Below, piece by piece: positions 47,172 through 59,571 of a stretch of 64,000 bases of DNA. The translations under genes and the position numbers were made by a program. The notes beneath the pieces were generated by a model, which searched no databases, was not told the origin of the DNA, and was given only the letters and a program-made list of their open reading frames with translations. The first letter of the stretch is position 1. Each line of letters begins with the position of its first letter. The stretch comes from Promerops cafer (taxonomy: Eukaryota; Chordata; Aves; Passeriformes; Nectariniidae): assembly GCA_013398275.1 (NCBI GenBank), contig VZSE01010018.1, forward strand, positions 875,256 to 939,255, given 5' to 3'.

Positions 47172-50100
47172 ACTTCTATACTTCCTAGTGGCTATTGAAA
47201 CAGGAAAAACCTAAATCTTTTCAAATGCCACATATGAATGAAAATCAATGTTTTTACAATAAAAAGTTATATAGTATTTCTACACTGATCATCCTGGAAT
47301 GATGGTCCTTAGGTTTTCTCCACTGTGACTTGAATTTTGGAGGAAGAACACAGACAAGGCCCATGGGGAAAAAAAAATTCCTTCTCCTACCAATCAAGAG
47401 GGAACAAAGTACACTGTTTGCTTAAGGATGATGCATTCTGCACTTTCCAGAAAGAGGAAATCCCCTGTGAGTAGTGCATACATTTTTTATAGTTTTCTGA
47501 TGAATGAGTGATACACTGGTATAAAACATCAGCAAAAATGCCTCCCACTGATGTGCTTCCTCTGACAAAACCAGTTGTTACACCAATGTTTCCTTCTCAT
47601 CTTTCAGTGCTTATTTCTGATATTTTCTGGTATTCTGTTGGCAAAACTGAAAAAGAAGCAGTTAGGAGTCCTAAATTAGGAAAAGTAACAAAATTTTAAA
47701 TGTAGTACTTAACATTGCATTGCTTGCAGTTTAACTTTGTGCTGTTTCCAGCAGGCACTGCTGAAAGGGTCTGAGCACTCAGGCATGCAAGCTGGCCCCA
47801 TCGCAGGTGATAGAGCTGCTTCAACATGATAAATTCTTTTGAAGGCAAGTATAAAAAAGCTTTGATTCATATACACTGAAACTTGTTATAAGTAATGAAT
47901 GATTTAGATGGAACACATTTAGCACTGTCTCGGAACGAACATTTATTACAAACATACCACAACATCTAAAGCAGTGGCAGATAGCATGCCATCAATCAGA
48001 GCAGACCACCAAAACAAATTGTGCCTCATAAACTACTTTAATATGTCACACAGCTTCCAAATATACATCACTGATCCATTTGTTACAAAGCCTAGGCTAC
48101 TTTTTCACTGACAAGTCAATGACATTTGGTATTTTCATTTATGTGCGATATCACAATGAATCTAAGGACTCCATTCACCCAAAATTAGGTTCCTGCCAGC
48201 ACTGGCCTTTAATGCTCCTCAGGCTTGCACAGTTCTGCATACATGGATCTTGGTAATGATGCCTGTCTACAAAGAGCCATTTGCCAGTGTACTTTGTCTG
48301 TATACTTTAGCAGCATCTTGCTAACTATTTCAAGTCCTCAAGCTGCATCTCCCTCTATACCCATGCAAAATTTATGGCCCATACTGATAAGAGCAGGCAG
48401 CAGCACAGTAGCAGTTTTAAAGGGCATATGTTACATGCTGGAGAAGAGATTTTTCAACTCATTTTGAAGAAGCGATTGAGGAAGGTGTATCTACTTTTCT
48501 CTTTTAATATCAGCAGAAATGCCTAGAAAATAATTCTGCCACAGAACAGCAAAAAATTAACTTGTTATATATTTGGTCTGACAGCCTGCACAGGTTTAAA
48601 GCTTCTGCATTTATATCTAAGGTCTGTACTAAAGCATAGCTAATATTAAAGAAAAAAATTACTTTTCCAGTGTGAGGATTAATCAAACAGTGTAAATCAC
48701 CAAAAATGAGCACTTCATCCTCCATCTCAATGCACTTCTACAAGTATAAATGACAAGCTATGCTTCAGAAAGTGCTGAAAATGCAAATTTAAGAACAGAT
48801 TTCACCCAATTTTTAAGAAACCTATGTCAGAAAAAATTGTTCTGAGTGGAGGATTAAGAAGTTAAGAGTCTTGCTGCTTATTAGATTTCCAAAAATCTGT
48901 AGTGCATTTCCTAGTAAAACATCTCTTCTTGTCTCTCAAACAGGACTGGAAAGCATACAGTTCACATAAAGTTTGGTGTGAGCTGTCTTAAGGGATTTCC
49001 AGCTGCATCCCATAAATTCAGATCACTGGGATAATGAGCTACATGGTCTGATTTCTCACCAGTGTACTCTAAATACTCTTTTGCTACTCTGCAAACTGCT
49101 GCTGTATCAGACAGAGAACACAAGCTGGGCAGGACATGCAGCACCAGCACAGGCTGCCCAGGGCTGTGAGTAAACAAGCAAAGCTCTGCCAGGTCAGTAC
49201 CAGTGCTGTGGTGCAACCTACTGCACATGACTTTCAACTCACATGTTTGCCAACAAATTCTCAGTTTTACATTTCAAACACAATTCTTCACACGTTCTTT
49301 ACCTGATGCTTCTCCTGAACCGAGTGTTGTAACTGTCTGAAGTTTTAAGGGAGTTTGCATTTTTATCAGATATTTTTTAGTCCCACTTGAAAGTCAGTGA
49401 TATCCATGTCTCATTTATTTTTAAGTATCAAAAGTTACTATTTAAGCCCTATAATGTATCATTGATCTGCACGTTAAGCATCCACTGAAATCAATAGCCT
49501 GTTCAGTGTAAAAAAATCAATGGTATGGTATAACCCTAAATAAGTATTCTACACACAAAACTCTGTGATGCCACCTTGATTTCAATCTTTCATGTATGGC
49601 TACTCAAGCCAAATATTTATTAATGTTATACTTGTACAAAGAAGACAAGAAAACTGATAAGATTAATGGCAAGTGCAGTGGCATTAGTGGTGTGAGTAGT
49701 GTAATTAGTCAAAACACTTCTAACACTTTTAGACAATATTATAGGAATAAGTAAGAAAAGACAAGCCATTATGATTTTCCTAAGTAGGTGATAATAGTTC
49801 TAGATTTATGCCAAAGCCAACACAAAGTACTAACTAGCTGACACCTATTATGAAGGCTGAATAATTCTGTATCATGTTGAGATCCAAGGGAACACTCATC
49901 TGCAATATGACAAGCCATCATGAAAATTTTGGGTTGTAAAGCCTGAAAGAACCATAAATGGACAAAGAGACAAAGAATCTATCTGTTTAGGTTGTGTTTC
50001 ACTGTCACTGCCAGCTTTGTGGACTGAAAGCATCCCTAGTGGTTATCCCCAGCAATTCTGCTTTCACAAGGGGTTTCATGAGCAGCTTGGAGCTGCTCTG

Positions 50101-51560
50101 CAAACCTCTCAGCAGACAGAGGGAGTACACACAGCCCTGGTTCAAAAGGAACATAATATGTCATGACTTAATAGTGTTTGATTTCTCCCCAGTGGTTTTT
50201 AAGGCTAGAGAGTTGACCTCCTTCCTCCCTTGGTGCTTGACTGTTGACATCTCCATGTTCTTTCTTGATTAAACAAACCTCATCCTCCACTTTATTCTTA
50301 AGCCTGGTTTTTCAAAGAGTGCTCTTACTGCTTAAGAAAAGAAAGAAAAAAGAATTGGACAAGGCAGCTACATAGAACACTTAGTGAGACAGGGGGCTAA
50401 AATCCCACACCAGGCTTGGCAGCTGTGATAATGATGTATAATTTAATTGAAGCTATACTGTGAGCCTCAAAAAGGACTTCAGACCTTCTCCCATGTTTAT
50501 ATATTATTCAGGCTAATGGCAACCCTGAAATAGAAAAAGCTTCTTATCTCTTAAAACTTTTATTGCAGTGAGCTGGAAATGCACAAAGCTGAGTGCTGGT
50601 CTGTCTGTTTTAATGCAAAGTGAAAGGAGGCTGTTTCCAGTGCTCTTTTGCATCTCTGTCTTGGCAAAAAGACAGATGGGATTGGATGCCTTAGAAACCA
50701 GGGATGCCATGGCATGCACAAGAAATTTAAAGGTTTGAGTTATTTCTATACTTAAAATATGTTATCTGTGTCTGGACATTGTTTTCACTTTTTTTTTTTC
50801 AACCTAAGTTCATAGAAAAAATACAAATCCCATTAGACAAGACAAAAATCTATAGCAGTCAATACAAATAGCACTTCTTTTGCATTTTGTGCAAGTTAAA
50901 TGACAGATCTTGCTGCACATTTAATGCTGTTACAAAAGCCTGTGTCTACAGGGTTTTTGAAAACTAACAGGATAATTTACGGAAGGATGGCAAGTGGCTT
51001 ATTAGCAGTTGTGTTTGTCTGGTGAGTATTCATCCTGTAGACCAAGCAGCAAAAAGGATCACTCTTCAAGCTGGTCTTCCATCTATGCTCAACTTACATG
51101 TACAGGGGAACAGAGGAATAAATCAGGAATCTTCATGGGAAGGTTTTTGCTTCCAGCCATTGTTTATACCATAATGCAAAATTGGAACTCAGTATAAGAT
51201 GATACACGTGCACATGCCCACATAAAAAATAATACATTTATAATTAAATAACGTAACCCCAAATCACATCTGTGGAAGACGGTGGTCACAGAAAGCCAGT
51301 CAGGAATTCTTCAAATTATTTTCCTTTCAGAAGGGATAGCAAAATTTCCCCCTGTGGTGACTGTCTGTAGGTATTCTGGTGATCGATGAATCACACAGCT
51401 CATCTCGTGATCTTTCCCAGTGTGCAAAGACAATGTAAGTGCCATTAAACATATCAGTCACTGCTGAATTTCTGCTGAGGAGATTATAAACAGATACATT
51501 CAGAGCTAGCGACTGCCCTTGCCATGAATCAAAAATGTGTACTGCTAAACTGATTTAGGG

Positions 51561-51595
51561 CCTCAAACTACATTATCTGTAAAATGAAATTACCA
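51561..51595 (+). repeat. Possible MIR-like SINE scrap
   Basis: CCTCAAACTACATTATCTGT followed by AAAATG resembles the 3' part of the ancient amniote MIR SINE (family pattern CCTCAGTTTCC, then CATCTGTAAAATGGG). Only about 35 bases can be aligned by eye and the tRNA-like head is not visible, so this may be chance. Confidence 0.25.
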
Positions 51596-52473
51596 TGTTC
51601 TTTGTTTGGAAAGGGAATTGAAAAGACCAATATAGATCAAGTAAATTTACATGCATAATACATTACATTATCCTGTGCTCTCAACACATCTCACTTTCTC
51701 TACATGAGGTGCACTTTTTGAGAGCACATGCAAGCATTTGTAACATAGTTTCTGTTTAAACTAGGCGTTAAGCAAGTTTATGAAGCAGCTATAAATGCTG
51801 GAGAATTCATAAAAGACAACATGTCTTCTGCAATTTGAATGGTACAAAAACTCTTACCAAATACTGTATTCCTTTCAGATTAAAGAGCAATAATATACCA
51901 TCAAAGGGCACCAGAAAGGAAATTAGTCAAGATACTGAGCTGTATTTTCCAAAGAATATAAATTTAGCAAAAGCATATCATCAAGAATAAAAATGTATAT
52001 ACATGTTCTTCATGATCTGTTATATTGTCTCTAACTCTCTCTATAGGAATAATTCAAGATAACATTTCTTATAAGTCATTTTTCTATTTAAATACAGTGA
52101 AAAAGCTATTAAAACTGATTGAAAGAAATTAATAACTCTCTGATAAATAACCTCTGTAGATAACCATGTGTAAAAGGTCTTCTAAAAATTAGAAAACAAT
52201 TGACAAACAGAAAAAAAGTGTGTACTGAATGTTCAGATCAAAGGATCTGAAAAACAACCTAACCAACATACATATAAAACTGCCAGTCACTGGTGCCCAG
52301 GAGCTGTAATGCAGAACGAGCTCTTAAGACAGCTCAAAGAGTGATATTCTATAAATATTGGATTTTAAAATATATCCTATGAGGGGCTGCTGTGGAAAGA
52401 GAGAAGTGAGACCATGTTAAACAGAGAATTTATCCTCCTCACGGTAATAGAGCCAATGCATTAACAAGTTAAT

Positions 52474-52486
52474 GGGGGGGGGGGGG
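52474..52486. repeat. G13 homopolymer
   Basis: Thirteen consecutive G, followed by an A-rich purine run. Such runs can fold into G-quadruplexes and are prone to sequencing and assembly length errors. Confidence 0.9.
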
Positions 52487-55400
52487 AGAAAAAAAGGAAG
52501 TAGAAACAGTAGATGTTCCTCCTAAACCACTGAGAAATTAATTTTTTTGTCATTATTATCCATGAGGCTTTTTTTCTCAGAGTAACAAAAATTCAGTCTT
52601 TTCCTTGGTACATGGCAGAGTGTCTCTGTGGAGGCTCCACCACCAACTTTAGAGAAGTTTCTTCACAACTCTACTGCAATTCCATCCTTAAACTCCCAAA
52701 GTCCTGGTCTTTAAAATATATTTTTCCTTCAAAACAATATTCAACAGCATGAAGGAATTGACTAAACAAAGCTGATTTCTTCAGTTCTCCTATTTCCCTT
52801 CTGCTGATCTTCAACACTCAAAAGCAGAAGACTGCAACTTGAAAAATAAAAATGAAAATAAAAATTCAGCAAAGCATAGAGTCATTCTTCTTATTATTTC
52901 CACAGTGACTACCAACAGCTAGAACATTATGCAGATTTCAAGAACGTCGCTTTTTTAAAGCAGAAGCCAAAAAGTCTAGCAGTGGGAAAAAAAAACCAAA
53001 ATTGCAAAGTTGAAAACCAACTTTTGTCCAGACTTTTAATCAACTTTTTATCCTTCACCATGCTCTGTAGCCTTAAACTATTTTAAGTATGCATTTGTTC
53101 TTTTTGTTATTAAACATGTATTTTTAATCTAAGTTTTTTTGAAATTCATACATAAATTGAAAATTATTGAATTAAGAGATTCCTGACATCAAAGCAACAA
53201 TAATTCATTAAAACACATGCTCTCTTACTGCAAAAACCTAATCTCAAGTCCATGGATAATCAGAAAGAAAATAAATAGCTCAGCCAGGCCCATTGCAGAA
53301 TGATAGACAGCAAATACAGACTGTAGACAAATTCTCAAGCTTTACCACAATCACCAGCAGTAGGAAATCACCATAACTAGTGGGAACTGCATCAGTGTCA
53401 CAATTTTTCCTGAGTCTTCATCAGCCTCTGGACTCTTCCATGCTCTCATCTTCAGATCAGTTCTTCCCCAACTGATTTATCTTTTGTAGAGAAGGACTAC
53501 CCAGTAAGAGCTGTCATGATTGATCATCAAATAGATGATACCCAGCTGAGACTCAAAAGCAGATTCTCCTCTCATTTGAAGTGGCACAATTCTAGAAATT
53601 TCAGTGGAATTACTCCTGCCCATCAGAAAGAGGCTGAGCACATTCCAGATCCCCCAGACATACCCTGATATACAGAACAACACTGCAGTTCTGCTCAAGC
53701 AAGTACAAAAAAAAAGACACAATCTTAGATTTGCAGAAGACACTTAACCAGGGGCATCCCTCAAGGGCTGTTTTCTGTGTAATATGCTAATATTTTAAGC
53801 AGAAGCAGCAGATATGGTATCTCAACTGCTTTCCAGAGAAATGCTGAATGTAAGTGAGTGAAAAACAGGCTCTCCCTGTCTCTTTTCTGGAGATAAAAGA
53901 AATTAAGAACACCATCTGTGGTTTCTCAAAGTAAGTACTAATTACACTAAAATGATGATAATGGAATTCAAAATTTCAATATGTCAGTAAGACTTAAAAA
54001 GGTAACTAAAGAACTCTTTGTGAAATACACAACCTAAGACTTGATATTGTTTTTATTTGGATGTGTGTGCCACTGATTTTCACTGATCCAATCCTGCAGC
54101 AGCTTTCTCTAAGATTTCTGAGGAACCTTTACCTTCATGGGAGAAGAAAGCTCATGGCATATTCAAATAGCATGAAAGTTGTCTCCCAAATTTTCTATAA
54201 TTAAATAGAGTAAAATCCTTCAATATTTCTCAAAAACACTTCCTCTAATTTTCAGAAAAGGTTTGTGGGTTGTTTTTTTTTTTCTCATTTCCATTTTCCT
54301 ATATCAAACTTTAAACAGATTTCCATATTTCTCTCAACAAGGTTGTAACCAGTGGGTAAACCTTTTACTCCTTTATTCCTATTTACAGAGCTAAGGATCC
54401 CTTTTTGCTGTTTTTTCCACTGTCAGTACAATGGACCTACAAACTAGGTTAAATTACCAAGCCAGAGGCCCTAATCTCAAGCAGTGTGGTAAATCTGACT
54501 TTTCTCTCTCTAAACTTTCCAAAATCCCCCAGTGCACTTCTAATGAACACACGAAGTCCAGCAGGTAGAAAGTTAATTGTTAACTAAAGCAATGTGTGGT
54601 GTTAAGGAGAACACTTATCCAGCCCCCTCCATGGGAAAGACAGTGAAGAATTTTCTGCTCATTTGCACCACTACAGACCTGTCCTGTTTGGAACCACAGC
54701 AGGAATTTTCCTGGTGATGTCTCCTCTCAAATTAGGTGAGTGTGGCAACCACAGGGTTGTGCCTAAGGCTGAAAGGAAACAGGAGGGCTGTGAGGGGTGC
54801 TGGTGTTCACAGGATGTAGGAGCCCAGAGTAAAGAGAAGGGCTACACTTAGGCATATCAAAACTGATTTTTGTGAGGGCTGAGAGTCCTTGCCACTGGGA
54901 GCTTCTGCTGAGTGATCAGCACCTCTGGAAACAAAACTGGATTTTGTCTCTCTCTTGTTTTTTTCCATTATTTTAAGTTTGCTTATGCAAGGAAACACAG
55001 TAATGGAAAAAAAAAAAAACACTGGTTTTGAAGGAAAGCCCTAGAAGAAATTTTTTTCTTTTTTAACTTCACTTCTCTGTGCAATATAGTTCTGTGACCA
55101 TGAAGTTGTTTTACTATTTAGCCAGTGAGGCTGATGCAGTTTCAAACCTAGTAGGATAAAATCAGTCCTAGGATGAGAGCTAACGTGACATGGCCAAGAA
55201 CAAGATTTTAGGATTCAAATATAAATGACTGAAAAAATAATTTCTTTTGAAGATACTCGCACTATTGAACAGAAGCTCTAAAACAAGGGATTTACACTGT
55301 TGGTGGTTCAAGCAACATTTACCAAAACTAACTAATCTGAAAAAGCATCATACATCCCTGCCCCCCCCAGTTTTGAATGCACTAAGAAGTTTGCATGAGA

Positions 55401-55740
55401 TTAGTTAGTAATGGCTCTTGAAAGAAGTAATGTACTCTGAGTATTCCTTAGATCATGCTTTGAAGTAAAAAATCAATAGTGTTCAACTGATGAACAACAT
55501 TTTCTTTCAAAATTTGTAGAAAGGGAAAGCTAAAATAACATCTTCTCAGCCATTCTGGTATGTGTTTAAGCCTGTTCATCAGTTTGAAAGTGCACATCTG
55601 ATCTGTGCTCTTTCAACACCTACAGGCAATGTACATGCATTCATTTTATCTGTGGACAAGGGTAAAGAGAGTATGCTTGTGCTTGCTGGTTTTCTAATGT
55701 CAATGATGCTTTATGGTTGTTCCAAAATCTGTTCAAGGCC

Positions 55741-55756
55741 AAAAAAAAAAAAAAAA
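55741..55756. repeat. Poly(A) run, 16 bases
   Basis: An uninterrupted run of 16 A. The 67-codon frame that ends in it (55562-55765) gains its Lys-rich end from this run; no retrocopy was recognised upstream. Confidence 0.88.
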
Positions 55757-56106
55757 GGCAAATAACCAAAGGAGAGGAGCCTGTATGCCTGGTGGATGAA
55801 GTGTTATTTAAATATTCTTTCTGCTTTATAACTGTTTGATCAACATACTTTTTAATATGATAGCAAACATTTCAAGCAATACTCCAAGCACAGGATGTGG
55901 ACACAGGATTCAAAGGAAGGTGCCACCTTATTAATTTTTTTTTTTTTCCCCTGGATAGTCTGGAGCTTCAGGGTGAAGTTATGTGTCAACCTGAAATACC
56001 CTAAATCAAACCTTGATCACAATAATCTCTTCTCTTCCCTTGTGGCCACTGTCCCCTTCTGTACCAAGCTCCCCCGTGACCCGAGTGTGTGCAAACGAAG
56101 GGATCA

Positions 56107-56141
56107 CATCAGCTAAATGAATGCCATCAGCTAAATGAATG
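56107..56141. repeat. 18-base tandem duplication
   Basis: Two perfect copies of CATCAGCTAAATGAATG with a period of 18 bases (56107-56123 and 56125-56141). It adds a six-residue repeat to a minus-strand open frame that is otherwise unrecognised. Confidence 0.9.
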
Positions 56142-59100
56142 GCATCCTCTCTTACCCTGCCAATTCCTACCTGGATCAGCCCCCTGAGCAGAGGTGCCAG
56201 CAGATGTGCAGGAGCACCCCCACCAGTGGAAGAGTCAGAGGCAGATCCTGCAGACAGGACTCTTGGAAGTTGAAGGAGACTGAAAACCTGGCTCAGGCTG
56301 ACTCCATGTGCCAAAGGATGGCAACCCCTTCTCAGTGGTGGCTGGAAACCCTCTCCCAGCCTATCTTTTAATCACTGTTGTTTAGTTCTGTGACAGCTCT
56401 GGTCTGCTCTTAAGTAGATGTTACACTTCCCCCACGCTCTTCCCCTTGTGACTGGAAAAGCCATATCATATTCCCTCCCTTGCAGCTGAGAAGAAAACTC
56501 TCACAAGCTCAGTTTTCCATTGGTCCCATCTCCATTGCCTCTGCCTGTATGAGACTAAATAAAGGTTGCCAAACTTCTATAAAGTGTTTCAAATGTCTTC
56601 AAAGAGATGCAAAAAAATATATATATAATAATATATATTCCATTTATTCCAACAAAATATGTGCAGGAGGCTTCATGCATCCCCAGAGACTTTTGAATTC
56701 AGATCTTACTCTGAATAAAGTGGTGTAAAAGAAGGTGCAAAAACTTGTTTGTTATCATGGGATAGAGGCTAAATCTAGACTTTAAAGAAAAAAGAAGACT
56801 AAACAAAACCCAGTTAATTTCACAGTCTCTCTGTATCCAAATAAATATTCTTCTTCCTTTCAAGAATATTCAAAGCAAAACTATTAGAACATCCTTTGGT
56901 ACATCAAATCACATACTGTGTGTAGTCATATGCTTTATATACTTGCAGTCAAACTAAAACTGCAGATCCACACTTACAGTACTCAGTTTCTAAAATTAGA
57001 CTTTAAGATCCTTAGCTATGCACAAGCCACCTCCTCAAATATATCGGGCTTCCTCTGAAGTTCAAAAAATTGTGAATTTTTTACTACTCAAAATCAGGTT
57101 GCTTCTGTGAAACACAAGGAAATTCTTCTAGGACCCTGAGTCTGAAACTTTTGGTCAGCATTTCATAAGCTTTTCCAATGCAGAAGAGCATGGCAGCATA
57201 TTTAATCTCTCAATATTTAAGAAATACTGTTAGTCATACAGCATGATAAGATATTAAAAAAATAATTCATGTGGTTTATCCTTGAAATTACATAAAATAA
57301 ATTACTTAAATTAGCTAAATGGAAAACTATATAAAGTGTTATGCTTAAAATCACATAAAGTAAACAGTGAATCATCCCAGCACAGCTGGCTGTGCTCTAC
57401 AAGTGCTGCAACTCAACCACCACATCAAAAGCTCCACATCCAACCAGACCCCTCATGCCTCACAAGTACTCACACTGAAATCCAGCCTGTGTCCACATAA
57501 ATGCCTCCTATCTACTTTCATTTATTTAACATTTAAGCTAGTGTTGGTGTACTACATGCAGCCTAAATAATACATGTGCTGATCAATCTATAGGGAGACT
57601 GAATCTGAGAAACACAGCTTTGTATCACCCTCACAAGCAATACCTTGCCAGAGACACTTAAGATTTCTAACACTGGTACCTTTTGCCATAAAAATGATTA
57701 AACTGCTGTAGAGCTGAAATTGGAACTGAAATATAAAGCTGGATCACTTGCATAATAAACTTTGATTTAGTCATTAAAGAGATTATTGCTTCACTTCTCT
57801 GTAGACAGTAAGGACAGGCACCACCCTCATATAGTTCTGTGGGGTGCTGCCCTGTGGTTGCATTTTATTTTTATTTCTACGATCTGATCCTAAGTAAATC
57901 AAGTCACTCTGAGTCCTGAAAATGGAAATTCTTTCAGTGAAGCACAAAGGGGATGTGAACAAACAAGGCTTTGAGGAGAAGGCATTCTTTAACCTGAATT
58001 TCCCAGCCCTAGGTCTGGTCCTTTCGCTTTGAGGTCTTTTCATCTCCAACTCCTCTCCCCAGTCCTGAAGGTCTTTTTTTCACTTGGGAGGTGTTGCCAG
58101 CACTGTTGAAAGATTACTTTCATGCCAGGGCACCCTGGTGTGTGCACAGAGTCTCACTGTGCCCCTCCTGAGGCTCAGCTCACCCCAGGCACCATCCCAG
58201 AGTGGCTCAGAGTGCCACCCCTCAGCTGGGGTGGCTGCTGACCTGGCAAAAGGACCAGATCCTGCTACAGAGACCCCCATGTAAAGAGTCACTCTCCAAA
58301 GCTGCCCAGCAGCCTGAATGGGCACAGTCTCCCCCCAGTAGAATGCATGAGTCGTTTCCAAGCTGAGTGAGGGGTTTATGTCCTCCAGGAGTGGTGCCTG
58401 TCCCACTGGTCTCACTCTCTCAATGTTTCTGTCACACAGCCTTCCACACACTTAGAAACAAATGGGCAGCTTACTTCCCAGTCTGCAAACTCTCCAGATG
58501 CCACTGGACAGACACAAAGCATATCCACATGCATTTGGCTGGGGATACTCAAACCTCCCCCCACCCTCCCCACATATGACTGAGATATAGGACAAAGGGA
58601 AAACACTGTTAAAGAAATTCAACAGAAGAATTCAGAAAGGAGTAGGCATTAGCAACACCTCAGATCTGCTTTCTGATTTCATATAAACTCAAAACAATAC
58701 TTAATCTTCTTTTCCTTTTCCTAGTTTTTTGGTCTCTCTATTATAAATCCTTCTTAAACTTGAACCATGGTTGGTTATTCCAGCTTAAAGGGAAAAAATA
58801 AATTCCAGTTGATTTGTACTTCCAGGTTCTGCTTTTAGACTCCAGTTTATCTTGATCATTAGTTTATAAATCCCAGTTTAAAGCACATTTAGAGACTGCA
58901 TTCCAATGAATCATTCTGAAAGGTTTTCTGGCATGCAGAGTTAAAAACAGCTAGAAAAGAAAATGGCATCTTTATGTTTGTCTGGACCCACATACAGGAC
59001 TGATTTCACTCCCTGACACCTAATCTTGCAACTAAATCAGGAGTAGTTTTCTACTCCTAAGTCCATTCTTTTAGTTGTATGTGGGTGACCATTTTTCTTG

Positions 59101-59534
59101 TTTTTGAGTGAATTCCAAAGAGAAAAATACAGGTGAAAAGAGTTGGTTTTGTCATAAATACAGAATTATACAGAAAGACTGTAGAAAATGTCTTCTCAGA
59201 GCTTGTAACTTCAACAATGACATTTTGATTAATTGTACCAGAAAATTTTCCAGATTCATTAACTTGTACTGATCATGACCAGGACCTACACAGACACCAA
59301 CACTTTCCAAAGATGCCTATACTTTGCATCACTTTTGAAACAGAAGGTGGTATGGAAGAACTAGAGGATGGTCTAAATCAGCTGCTGCTATCCACCACAC
59401 AACAACTCACTTCAGCACAGGTAATACTGTGAGTCATCCAATGCATTTCCAGCTGCACATACCCAGCTTCACCTTCCCCCTCTGAACAACAGAGCTGGAA
59501 GTTGGTATGCAAGTCTCTGGCTGTCTGGAATCTC

Positions 59535-59571
59535 ATAAAAATAAAAATAAGAACAACAACAACAAAAAAAA
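59535..59571. repeat. A-rich / (AAC)n low-complexity tract
   Basis: AAAATAAAAATAAG followed by four AAC units and an A run. Confidence 0.85.

Larger units (their letters stand above)
47172..56000. other. AT-rich single-copy sequence, no gene seen
   Basis: It holds a G13 run at 52474-52486, a possible MIR-like scrap at 51561-51595, a T run at 54273-54283, an A run at 55741-55756 and a T run at 55935-55947. Open frames (60-92 codons) have no recognisable domain. A plus-strand segment at 54677-54735 has an acceptor-like and a donor-like end but a length not divisible by three. Confidence 0.55.

Noticed and set aside
53893..53930. 38-base segment with an acceptor-like and a GTAAGT donor on the plus strand
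   Set aside because: Length not a multiple of three and no partner exon; such decoys are common in long noncoding DNA.
54677..54735. 59-base plus-strand segment ending TTAG before GTGAGT
   Set aside because: Hydrophobic reading is open in one frame but length is not a multiple of three and no neighbouring exon was recognised.
56140..56580. Possible LTR or terminal exon with AATAAA near 56558
   Set aside because: No LTR boundaries, primer-binding site or upstream exon could be found; an isolated AATAAA is uninformative in AT-rich DNA.
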